From Collinsella sp. (lineage in GTDB: Bacteria > Actinomycetota > Coriobacteriia > Coriobacteriales > Coriobacteriaceae), in contig JAUMMZ010000042.1 of assembly GCA_031296755.1 (NCBI GenBank), positions 1-64,000 of the forward strand: a stretch of DNA of 64,000 nt. Reading direction: 5' to 3'. The notes below the pieces were generated by a model, which saw only the letters and a list, made by a program, of their open reading frames with translations, made no database searches and had not been told where the DNA came from. Of the stretch, positions 42,382 to 49,843 are shown in pieces (within the stretch, counting starts at the first letter, position 1; each line of letters begins with the position of its first letter). A program made the translations under genes and the position numbers.

Positions 42382-42509
42382 TCGGTACAATTGGTGGCTG
42401 CGTTCCGTCATGGGTGGCTCGTCGTCCAACGTGTGCTACGTCAACAACAACGGCAATGCCAACTACAACTCCGCGACGAACGTCTGGGTTCGCCCCCGCC
42501 CCGGATTCC
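42382..42509 (+). repeat. DGR template repeat (TR)
   Basis: 128 bp that match VR except at 12 of its 24 adenines. Non-coding: it lies between avd and the RT. Its AAC, AAT, TAC and ACG codons are placed at the varied residues of the target. The RNA from here serves as the mutagenic template. Confidence 0.97.
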
Positions 42510-42712
42510 CTTATTGCCAGACCGAGTAGGCCCCAGAGCCGAAAGCAGAGCGCGAAGAGGAAGGAAGGCGCGACCGTCGGGCATGCGCCCGTAAATACGC
42601 ACCCCGCGAGGGTGGCCGGACGCTGCTTGCATGGCGCGGCGCTCCGTGGCTTCGCCGCGTTTCATGGCCATACCTCAAGCGGCTGCCAGAGCCACATTGC
42701 AAGCCGCGCGGG

Positions 42713-43924
42713 GTGCCTCCTGTGAACTCCGAGCAAAGGCGGGCGGCGCGCCGCAAGCGCCGCGAGGAGAAGCGCGCGCAGGCCAAGGCCGAGCGCGTCA
42801 AGGCGTGCACGCTTGATACCGTGGCCGACCTCAACAGCCTGTGCAAGGCATCGAAGCAGGCCGCGCGAGGCGTGATGTGGAAGGCATCCACGCAGCGATA
42901 CATGAAAAGCTACCTGCGCAACGCCGTCCTGTCCCGCCGCGACCTTTTGGAGGGGCGCGACATATGCCGGGGCTTCATACGGTTCGACCTGTGGGAGCGC
43001 GGAAAGCTGCGCCATATCAGCGCGGTGCACTTCCCCGAGCGCGTGGTACAGAAGTCCCTGGCACAAAACGCGCTCGTGCCCGCGATCGTGCCCACCCTCA
43101 TAGCCGCGAACTCCGCGAACATCAAGGGGCGCGGCACCGACTACGCCCTGAAGCTGCTCAAGCGCCACCTGGCCGACCACTGGAGGCGGCACGGCCGCGA
43201 GGGCTACATCCTCCTGGGCGACTTCTCCGACTACTTCGCGCGCATAGCGCACCAACCCGTCAAAGACCAGGTGGCTGCCGCGCTGCTAGATCCGCGCGTG
43301 GTCGCCTTGGAGCACCGCCTGATAGACGCGCAGGGCGATGTGGGCCTGGGGCTGGGCAGCGAGCCGAACCAGATATGCGCGGTGGCGCACCCCAACCGCA
43401 TCGACCACTATGTGACCGAGATGCTGCGCCCCGAGTCTTACGGGCGCTACATGGACGACTTCTACCTGATACACGAGTCCAAGGACTACTTGCAGGTGTG
43501 CCTGCTGCTGATAGAGGGCAAATGCGCCGAGCTGGGCATCGAGCTGAACCCGCGCAAGACGCGCGTGGTGAAGCTCACGCGCGGGTTCACGTGGCTGAAG
43601 AAGCGCATCTTCTACACGGAGACGGGCCGCATAGTCGTGAAGCCGTGCCGAGACTCCATAACGCGGGAGCGCCGCAAGCTCAAGAAGATGGCCCGCATGG
43701 TCGCCGATGGCATCATGACTCCCGAGCAGGTGGAGCAGAGCTACCAGAGCTGGCGCGGAGGCATGAATCGGCTGGACGCGCACCGCAGCGTGCGGGCCAT
43801 GGACGCGCTGTACCGCAGCCTGTTCGGAAATCCCGCGGGGGGGGTTGCTCAATGCAATCCAAACCTGGAGGCGACACGGATGGGAACATGCCCCTACCCT
43901 AGCAACGGAAGGAGCGACCCATGA
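42713..43924 (+). CDS. DGR reverse transcriptase
   Basis: 403 residues (start GTG 42713; GTG 42722 is possible). The RT core has YILLGDFSDYF (D170, motif A), GLGLGSEPNQ (211-220; the position where DGR RTs have a characteristic change near the usual SQ) and RYMDDF (YMDD 246-249). A thumb-like KLKKMARMVADGIMTPEQVEQSYQSWRGGMNR follows. The basic N terminus fits RNA binding. No endonuclease or RNase H domain is seen, as expected for DGR RTs. G8 at 43837-43844 near the end makes the last 30 residues uncertain. Function: copies TR RNA with errors at A. Confidence 0.95.
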   Translation: MPPVNSEQRRAARRKRREEKRAQAKAERVKACTLDTVADLNSLCKASKQAARGVMWKASTQRYMKSYLRNAVLSRRDLLEGRDICRGFIRFDLWERGKLRHISAVHFPERVVQKSLAQNALVPAIVPTLIAANSANIKGRGTDYALKLLKRHLADHWRRHGREGYILLGDFSDYFARIAHQPVKDQVAAALLDPRVVALEHRLIDAQGDVGLGLGSEPNQICAVAHPNRIDHYVTEMLRPESYGRYMDDFYLIHESKDYLQVCLLLIEGKCAELGIELNPRKTRVVKLTRGFTWLKKRIFYTETGRIVVKPCRDSITRERRKLKKMARMVADGIMTPEQVEQSYQSWRGGMNRLDAHRSVRAMDALYRSLFGNPAGGVAQCNPNLEATRMGTCPYPSNGRSDP

Positions 43925-44166
43925 CGGAACAGGAAATCGCCGGGGAGATCAACGGCTACAAACAGCAGCTTGAGCAGAGCGACTACAAGGTCATGAAGGC
44001 GGTGGAGCGCATCTTCTCCGCATCGTCCATCACCGACCTGCTCTCGGCCATCGCCGCAGCTGCCAAGGAGGTGGCCGAGATCATCTCGCAGCGCCAGACG
44101 TGGCGCGACCGCATCAACGAGCTGGAAGCCATGGAGCCCGACCAGCCGGAAGCGCCGCAGGAGTAG
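43921..44166 (+). CDS. Small coiled-coil phage protein
   Basis: 81 residues, helical and acidic (ATG 43921 overlaps the RT stop, ATGA). No membrane segment and no recognised domain. Located between DGR and lysis genes. Confidence 0.7.
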   Translation: MTEQEIAGEINGYKQQLEQSDYKVMKAVERIFSASSITDLLSAIAAAAKEVAEIISQRQTWRDRINELEAMEPDQPEAPQE

Positions 44167-44168
44167 CG

Positions 44169-44194
44169 AGCGCCCCTTCGGGGGCGCTTTTCTT
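44169..44194 (+). terminator. Terminator before the lysis module
   Basis: agcgcccc and ggggcgct pair around TTCG, followed by TTTTCTTTT. The motif after it (44187-44212) is nearly identical to 28701-28726. Confidence 0.9.
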
Positions 44195-44252
44195 TTGCCC
44201 GGCGACACCTCGCGGACAATCGCGGCAGCGATTCGAGGAGGTGAGAAAACGA

Positions 44253-44666
44253 ATGACCGACGTGCTGGAAATCTTCGCGCCGTACGGCCCCGGGTCGCTT
44301 TTCGGCGCACTGCTCGTCCTAGTGGTCCTGTACTTCGGCAAGCAGTTCCTCGAAGAGTTCAAGGCCCAGAACGAGCGCAAGGCGAACATCGACCTCAAGC
44401 GCGAAGAGCGAAAGCAGGACGAGGTGAACGAGCGGGCGCAGCGCGACCGCGAGCGCAGCCAGATGGAGGGCCGCATCGCCGCGCAGATGGAGCGCAGCAA
44501 CGCGCTGATGGAGGCTATGAAGGCGCTCATGGAGTCCGTCGTGACCTCCAATGAGGTGCTGCACGCCGACCTGGCGAACAGCCAGGCGCGCAGCCAGGGC
44601 ATGGCGGCGAAGGTCGACCACATCGCCGACCGCGTTGACCTGCTCTACAAGGAATCGGCTCGATAG
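44253..44666 (+). CDS. Membrane-anchored coiled-coil protein (holin-like or spanin-like)
   Basis: 137 residues from ATG 44253 behind GAGGAGGTGA. One N-terminal membrane segment (FGALLVLVVLYFGKQFL), then a charged coiled coil to the end. Such proteins are common next to holins in this phage group; a role in lysis control is likely but not shown. Confidence 0.7.
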   Translation: MTDVLEIFAPYGPGSLFGALLVLVVLYFGKQFLEEFKAQNERKANIDLKREERKQDEVNERAQRDRERSQMEGRIAAQMERSNALMEAMKALMESVVTSNEVLHADLANSQARSQGMAAKVDHIADRVDLLYKESAR

Positions 44667-44679
44667 AAAGGAATCCGAA

Positions 44680-44985
44680 ATGACAGAAATGCAAGCAATC
44701 GCAGCCATCGTGCTGTCTTTCGCCGTGCCGTTCGCGGTGCAGCTGATCAAGACCGAGGCCATGACCGGCAAGGCCGCGCGCATCCTGGCGCTGGGCTGCT
44801 CGCTCCTGGCGGGCGTCGTGACCGGCTTCGTGGGCGGCGTGCCCGCAGACCCGGGCGCATGGGTCACATGCGCCTTCGCCGTGGTAGGCGGCGTGCAGGC
44901 GGCCTACACGCTGTTCAAGTCGGTAGGCATCACATCCAAGTGGCTCGACGCCCTGCTGGGCGTGACCGTAGGCGGAAAGGAGTAG
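44680..44985 (+). CDS. Putative holin
   Basis: 101 residues with three likely membrane segments (AIVLSFAVPFAVQLI, ILALGCSLLAGVVTGFVGG, VTCAFAVVGGVQAAYTLF). Size, membrane pattern and position directly before the amidase fit a phage holin. Confidence 0.75.
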   Translation: MTEMQAIAAIVLSFAVPFAVQLIKTEAMTGKAARILALGCSLLAGVVTGFVGGVPADPGAWVTCAFAVVGGVQAAYTLFKSVGITSKWLDALLGVTVGGKE

Positions 44986-44988
44986 GCA

Positions 44989-45801
44989 ATGGCTAAACTG
45001 TTCATCATCTGCGGCCACGGCGCCGGCGACCCCGGCTGCTGCGCAGGCGGCTGCACCGAGGCCGAGCGCGTTCGCGCCCTGGGCCAGCGAATCAAGGAAC
45101 TGGGCGGTTCCGAGGTCGAGCTGGGCGATACATCCCGCAACTGGTACGCCGACGGCGGGCTTAACCGCCTGAGCACCGACGCGCCAGTGGTGGAGCTGCA
45201 CATGGACGCCAGCGGCATCGCCACGGCCCACGGCGCGCACGTCATCATCAAGGAGGGCTTTGAGCCTGACGAGTACGACAATGCGCTGGCCGACAAGCTG
45301 GCGGCGTTCATGCCCGGGCGTTCCGAGAAGCTGGTGCGCCGTTCCGACTTCGCGAACCCGAACCGAGCCGCCGCGCGCGGCATCAACTACCGCCTGTGCG
45401 AGAACGGCTTCATCGACAACGACGGCGACCGCGAGAAGTTCAACGGCAACCTGGACGAGCTGGCGCGCATCTACCTGGAATGCTTCGGCATCACTGCTGG
45501 AAGCGCCCCCGCAGCCGTCCCGCAGCCGCAGCCTGCGCAGCAGGAAACGACCGAGAACTTCGGCGGCACCTACCGCTGCACTGTGGACTACCTGCGCGTG
45601 CGCGACGCCCCCGGCCTGGACGGCACCGAGGTGGCGCACTATTCCAGCGGCGAGACCGTGACGCTGGATAACTGGTACAAGATCGCCGACGGCTACGTGT
45701 GGGGCCGATACACGGGCTACAGCGGCGCAACGCGCTACATCGCCGTGGGCAAGGCCACGGGCAAGCCAGAGGCCGACGACTATCTGGTGAAGGTGGGATA
45801 G
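44989..45801 (+). CDS. Endolysin: N-acetylmuramoyl-L-alanine amidase with SH3-like domain
   Basis: 270 residues. The N-terminal 170 match a zinc amidase (amidase_3-like): metal-binding H9 in IICGHGAGD, a second ligand (ELHMDAS region) and the late FIDND. After a Gln/Pro linker, an SH3-like wall-binding domain follows (YRCTVDYLRVRDAPGLDG... WGRYTG). It cuts the stem peptide from muramic acid to release phage. Confidence 0.88.
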   Translation: MAKLFIICGHGAGDPGCCAGGCTEAERVRALGQRIKELGGSEVELGDTSRNWYADGGLNRLSTDAPVVELHMDASGIATAHGAHVIIKEGFEPDEYDNALADKLAAFMPGRSEKLVRRSDFANPNRAAARGINYRLCENGFIDNDGDREKFNGNLDELARIYLECFGITAGSAPAAVPQPQPAQQETTENFGGTYRCTVDYLRVRDAPGLDGTEVAHYSSGETVTLDNWYKIADGYVWGRYTGYSGATRYIAVGKATGKPEADDYLVKVG

Positions 45802-45804
45802 GCC

Positions 45805-46116
45805 ATGCCGTACCCGAGCCCCGCAGACGAGGAGCGCAACGGCGGGTGCGGCCCCATCCTCGCGGCGGTCGTCCTGCTGTTCATCGTCCTGGCCGCCGCC
45901 AGCTGCGCGTCGCAGGCCATGGGAGCGCAAGACGTGACCGTGAGGCAAGCCCGCACGGACGGCCCCATATACGACCTGCCCGAGGGCATCGGCCAGGAAA
46001 TCGTGTGCGACGAGCACAACCGCGAGTACCTGCTGCTTACCACCGAGCAGGGCGGCGTGTTCCTCATGCCGTACATGGACGAGGACGGCGAGCAGGAGAT
46101 CATGCCGCAGGCCTAG
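45805..46116 (+). CDS. Small lipoprotein or membrane protein (DUF6440-like tail)
   Basis: 103 residues. A membrane segment (ILAAVVLLFIVLAAASCAS) is followed by a lipobox-like AASC, then a soluble domain (IVCDEHNREYLLLTTEQGGVFLMPYMDEDG) resembling DUF6440. It is the last prophage gene, a common place for superinfection or late lysis accessory proteins. Confidence 0.65.
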   Translation: MPYPSPADEERNGGCGPILAAVVLLFIVLAAASCASQAMGAQDVTVRQARTDGPIYDLPEGIGQEIVCDEHNREYLLLTTEQGGVFLMPYMDEDGEQEIMPQA

Positions 46117-46121
46117 AACGC

Positions 46122-46153
46122 AAAGAAGCCGCCCCGTATGGAGCGGCTTCTTT
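46122..46153. terminator. Phage right-end terminator, bidirectional
   Basis: aaagaagccgc (46122-46132) and gcggcttcttt (46143-46153) pair. It ends the lysis operon and, read on the - strand, follows the ssrA 3' end by about 70 bp, so in the lysogen it would terminate ssrA. Confidence 0.8.
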
Positions 46154-46220
46154 CTATCTGACGAGCAATACGAACGCCCGCCTAACGACGAACACGCGTA
46201 TGTGTTCGCCTACTGAACAG

Positions 46221-46229
46221 TTGGTGGAG
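46221..46229. other. attR core
   Basis: ttggtggag, the last bases of ssrA (CTCCACCAA on the - strand). Copy of 10502-10510. Confidence 0.8.
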
Positions 46230-46585
46230 GCGCGGAGAATCGAACTCCGGTCCACGAAAGCCCCCTGGTTGGCATCTCCAAGCTCAGTCGCTGGTTTTGT
46301 CTCGGACGCTTTGCGCGCAGCGACACGCTCGCGGCGTCCTAACCGGTTCGGTCTTAGCCTGCGCCATACCGATTACGTGCGCGGGAGCATTCCCCTAAAA
46401 TGACGTCGCGCCGGTGTCGGGGAAATCACCGGGTTGACGCGCCGCTATAAACTAAGCAGCGAGAGCCATAGGCTCAAAAGAAGAGTTGTTGTCAATTCAA
46501 TTTGACGGTACCCCTGTTTAACGAGGCGAGGAGACCTCGGCTTGCTTCCTCTCTCAGAGCTATCGTGTCGAAACCAGTCGCCCCC
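46222..46585 (-). ncRNA. ssrA: tmRNA
   Basis: The 5' GGGGGCG (46585) pairs with the 3' CGCCTCC before ACCA (46222), giving a tRNA-like end with T-arm ggttcgattctcc-like sequence (gagttcgattctcc). GACTGGTTTCGACA follows the 5' end, as in most tmRNAs. The tag reading frame (46452-46493) encodes DNNSSFEPMALAA then TAG, with the C-terminal ALAA degradation signal. It rescues stalled ribosomes. The prophage is inserted exactly at its 3' end and restores it. Confidence 0.96.
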
Positions 46586-46824
46586 GAATGTTGGGAAAGT
46601 CTGGATGGTATCGGGTCTGCGAACACCCGATAACCGTCGACTATTCAAGGAACATGCAGGGCGAGCCCCGCTTGTGGAGTGTTATCTTACCACGTTCTGA
46701 AAGCGGACAGCTGTTCTATGCACGAGCTGTGAAGACCCCAATGTGCTCCGCACTTCGCACTTTTGCTACCGATTGCGTCACGTATATTTTCGCCAAGCAA
46801 AAATGACCCGTCGAAAGGACCGTT

Positions 46825-47259
46825 ATGGATACCAAGCAGCAACTCGTCAATGCCCTCGCAGGCCTGGGCTCAACCATTACCGAAGCTATGGATGTCATCG
46901 AGGGCTTTGTCCCCTGCGGACATCCCGCCCTCACGGTATCGAACGCACTCGTCGCGCTGGACACTGACGATGATGCGGCTCTCGCCCAGCAGCTTGAGAC
47001 CGTCGAGGGCTTTATCGACCACGTGAGTGAGAACCGCGGCGTGCCCGCCTACCACGACATCGAGGTCGAGCTCGCGGGCCCCAAAGCCGACCTGCTCGCA
47101 GCAATCCGCGAGGTAGGCGCCCTTATGCAGACCGCGGGCGTCAAGAACACCCAGGTCAACGAGTGGGTCTACCGCAGCTTAGCCGCACTCAACAGCTCCG
47201 ACGAAAAGGCAGCCGAGCAGCTCGCAGAAAGCCCCGTCATCAAAGCTGCACTTGCCTAA
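46825..47259 (+). CDS. Hypothetical protein
   Basis: 144 residues from ATG 46825 behind GAAAGGA. Soluble and helical, with no recognised domain and no membrane segment. It stands alone between ssrA and the P-type ATPase. From 46586 to 46824 lies the likely ssrA promoter region; I see no gene. Confidence 0.75.
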   Translation: MDTKQQLVNALAGLGSTITEAMDVIEGFVPCGHPALTVSNALVALDTDDDAALAQQLETVEGFIDHVSENRGVPAYHDIEVELAGPKADLLAAIREVGALMQTAGVKNTQVNEWVYRSLAALNSSDEKAAEQLAESPVIKAALA

Positions 47260-47323
47260 AAAGGCTTGCACCCTGACGGCTGCGGTGCCGCCCGAATGCA
47301 GGCCATATACTCAATCGAAAACG

Positions 47324-49399
47324 CTAACGCAGATAAGCCTTTGCGTTGCCCAGGCTGTAGGCGATCGTCGAGCCGTTGTGCAGCAGTGACGACGTCTGCG
47401 GAGTGATCATGCTAGTAATACCCAATGCCAACAGCGCCGAGTTGGTGAGCATCACCTTGGAATACGAACTCGTCAGACGGTCGATAAGCCCCTGACTCAT
47501 GCGGCGCAGGCGCACGATCGCGGCGAGATCCGTATCGGTCAGGATGATATCGGCGACCTCCTTGGCGATGTCGCTTCCGCCGCCCATGGCCAGACCCACG
47601 TCGGCCAGGCCCAGTGCCGGTGAGTCGTTGACGCCGTCACCAACCATGGCAACGTGGCGCCCCTCACTCTTTATGCGCTCCACATACGCGTACTTGTCCT
47701 CGGGCAGCAGCTCGGCCTTAAACTCGTCGACCCCTGCCTCTCGCGCAATGCGCTCGGCCGTGCGCTCCGAGTCGCCCGTGAGCATGACCACGTGCTTAAC
47801 GCCCAACGCGTGCAAGTCGGCGATGGCCTCGCGCACGCCAGGTTTGAGCGGATCCTCGATGCCGAGCACGCCCACGACCGTGCCATCGACCGCCAGGTAC
47901 AGCGGCGACAGGCCCTGCATCTGGGACTCGATTTGCTCCTTAATGTCGGACTCGAGCTGCGCGCCCTCGTCCTCGAATACAAAGTGCGCCGAACCGATAA
48001 TCGCGCGACGACCCTCGATGGACGAAGCAATGCCATGTGCCACGATGTACTCGACCGCAGCGTGACGCTCGCGATGCTCGAGCCCGCGCTCGCGTGCCGC
48101 ATTGACCACGGCGCGCGCCACCGGATGCGGAAAATGCTCCTCCAAGCAAGCGGAAAGGCGTAGGATCTCGTCCTCGCTCCAGCCATCGGTGGTGAGCACG
48201 CAGGCAAGACGCGGCTGGGCCTCGGTCAGCGTACCGGTCTTGTCAAACACAATGGTGTCGGCCTTGGCAAACGACTCAAAATACTTGGCGCCCTTGACCA
48301 TCACGCCCATCTTGGCAGCATCGCTCATAGCGGTCATGACGGCGACGGAACCCGTGAGCTTGAGTGCGCACGAGTAGTCGACCATCAGCGCCGCCGAGGT
48401 CTTGATGAGGCTATGCGTGGTGAGAGCGACAAGGCCCGCGAGCAGGAAGTTCCACGGGACGATCTTGTTGGCAAGGTCCTCCATATGCGACTGGCCCTCG
48501 GACTTGAGCGAGTCGGCCGTCTGCACGAGCGAGACGATTGAGCGGAGCTTGGTCTGAGCCGTATTGGCGCGCACGCGCACCAAGATGCTGCCGTCTTCCA
48601 CGACGGTGCCGGCGAACACGTCGTCGCCTGCGCTGCGCTCGACGGCCAGCGGTTCGCCGGTCAGGGTCGCCTGGTTGACCATAGCGCTCCCCTGCTCGAC
48701 CACGCCGTCAATGCAAATGGACATGCCAGTGCGCACGGCGACCAGATCGCCGGGCTCAAGCTCGGTCGCGGCAACGCTTACCTCGGTGTCGCCGACGACC
48801 TTTTGCGCCTTGTCGGGCACATCAAGCAGCGAGTTGATGAGCTCGTTTTCGCTCATGGCGCGGGTGTAGTCCTCGAGCAGCTCGCCCACGTTGAGCAGGA
48901 ACATCGTCTGGCCCGCGGTGTCGACATCACGTTTGACGAACGAAATGCCGATGGCCGAAGCGTCGAGCACAGGAACGGTCAGGCGCGGCTGCGCTAGCTC
49001 ATGAAGGGCAGCGCGCAAAAATGCCATGTAACCGGCCACGACAAACACCGCACGCAGAGGCGTCGGCAAGAACCAGCGACGTGCGTAATGGGCACCGATA
49101 AGTGTGGCAAGATCCATGACGAGCTTGTGCTTGCGTGGCTCAAGCTGCATCACGTAGCCTGTCTTTGCGTCGGCAATGGCCTGAGCGTCGAGCGCACCGA
49201 CGGCGGCCAGCACGGCATCGCGGCGCGGCTCGTCGTACTCCAGCGCCATCTGGCCAATACGGCCATACACGCGCACCTTGTGCACGCCATCGATGTCGCC
49301 GCCAAGCTTAAGAAGTGCATCGAGATCGCTCTCTGGCACAGGACCCGCCAATTGAAGACGGGTCCTGCCGGGGATCTCGCTAATAATCGAGAATCTCAT
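47324..49399 (-). CDS. Heavy-metal P1B-type ATPase
   Basis: 691 residues. The catalytic core has DKTGTLT (phospho-Asp), the TGES-like LTGEPLAVE, TGDSERTA and the MVGDGVNDSPAL hinge, with an HP motif (FPHPVAR) in the nucleotide domain. The metal-binding membrane motif reads SCALK instead of the usual CPC. The N-terminal metal domain has no CxxC (SEIPGRTRLQL), so it is not a classic Cu pump. SCALK-type pumps are linked to Mn/Fe or other metals, but the ion cannot be fixed here. The small DUF6110-like gene upstream is its regular partner. Confidence 0.9.
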   Translation of the reverse strand: MRFSIISEIPGRTRLQLAGPVPESDLDALLKLGGDIDGVHKVRVYGRIGQMALEYDEPRRDAVLAAVGALDAQAIADAKTGYVMQLEPRKHKLVMDLATLIGAHYARRWFLPTPLRAVFVVAGYMAFLRAALHELAQPRLTVPVLDASAIGISFVKRDVDTAGQTMFLLNVGELLEDYTRAMSENELINSLLDVPDKAQKVVGDTEVSVAATELEPGDLVAVRTGMSICIDGVVEQGSAMVNQATLTGEPLAVERSAGDDVFAGTVVEDGSILVRVRANTAQTKLRSIVSLVQTADSLKSEGQSHMEDLANKIVPWNFLLAGLVALTTHSLIKTSAALMVDYSCALKLTGSVAVMTAMSDAAKMGVMVKGAKYFESFAKADTIVFDKTGTLTEAQPRLACVLTTDGWSEDEILRLSACLEEHFPHPVARAVVNAARERGLEHRERHAAVEYIVAHGIASSIEGRRAIIGSAHFVFEDEGAQLESDIKEQIESQMQGLSPLYLAVDGTVVGVLGIEDPLKPGVREAIADLHALGVKHVVMLTGDSERTAERIAREAGVDEFKAELLPEDKYAYVERIKSEGRHVAMVGDGVNDSPALGLADVGLAMGGGSDIAKEVADIILTDTDLAAIVRLRRMSQGLIDRLTSSYSKVMLTNSALLALGITSMITPQTSSLLHNGSTIAYSLGNAKAYLR

Positions 49400-49417
49400 A
49401 GTTTGTGCCTGGGAGCG

Positions 49418-49663
49418 TTACTCGGCTGCCTCGTCAGCAGCGGCCTCGCTCTGGGTGATGTAGGCAGCCTCGGCAACCATGTCATCGACATTGGCCTTGG
49501 CCTGCTCGACCATGTCCTGGTAGCAGTTCTTGACGCGCATACCGCACGCGATGCCCTGCACGCAGGCGTTCTTTACCGGAGCGCTGGTGAGCAGCTTGAT
49601 GCCGGCCGTACCAAGCAGAAAACCGCCACCGACAAGCAGAGTGTTAAACGTCGACTTCTTCAT
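49418..49663 (-). CDS. DUF6110-like partner of the metal ATPase
   Basis: 81 residues from ATG 49663 behind AAAGGGAG. An N-terminal hydrophobic segment (FNTLLVGGGFLLGTAGIKLL), then ACVQGIACGMRVKNC with three Cys and an acidic tail. Such small proteins are often found next to SCALK-type P1B ATPases. It may deliver metal or stabilise the pump. 18 bp before the ATPase start, so probably co-transcribed. Confidence 0.75.
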   Translation of the reverse strand: MKKSTFNTLLVGGGFLLGTAGIKLLTSAPVKNACVQGIACGMRVKNCYQDMVEQAKANVDDMVAEAAYITQSEAAADEAAE

Positions 49664-49809
49664 GTTGCTTCTCCCTTTTGCCGCACAAGCGCGGCATGGT
49701 GCCTTAGCACCCGAGTTCATTAGTTTGCTCGAGCACGCTTTTGAAAATAGTTTAGTATAACTATTTGGTCAACAATGGCTAACTTTTTGGAAACTATGGG
49801 GATGAACTC

Positions 49810-49842
49810 AATGTGACAAAGGGACTGTCCCTTTGTCACATT
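49810..49842. terminator. Perfect palindrome after the ABC operon
   Basis: aatgtgacaaaggga (49810-49824) is matched exactly by tccctttgtcacatt (49828-49842), a 15-bp stem with a 3-base loop, directly beside the ABC transporter stop codon. It is either a terminator or a REP-like element. Confidence 0.65.
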
Positions 49843-49843
49843 C

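Larger units (their letters stand above)
10502..46229. mobile_element. Complete temperate siphovirus prophage in ssrA
   Basis: The 35.7-kb element is bounded by ttggtggag at 10502-10510 and 46221-46229. It has a serine integrase at the left end; lysogeny control; replication and recombination genes; a full head-tail-lysis set; and a DGR. Most genes run left to right with overlapping stop/start codons. The module order is that of a long-tailed phage with a Dit/Tal-type tail tip. Two single-base frame problems (about 14039 and 19160) are the only visible damage, and both lie in small unknown genes, so it may be functional. Confidence 0.93.

Noticed and set aside
41643..42509. Simple tandem gene duplication explaining the TR-VR similarity
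   Set aside because: Differences are only at template adenines, which duplication with random drift would not give.
43880..43920. Similarity between the RT tail (TCPYPSN) and the target (KCPYPNSN) as a second target copy
   Set aside because: Only about 12 shared bases (atgcccctaccc) plus a short piece; too short to separate from chance.
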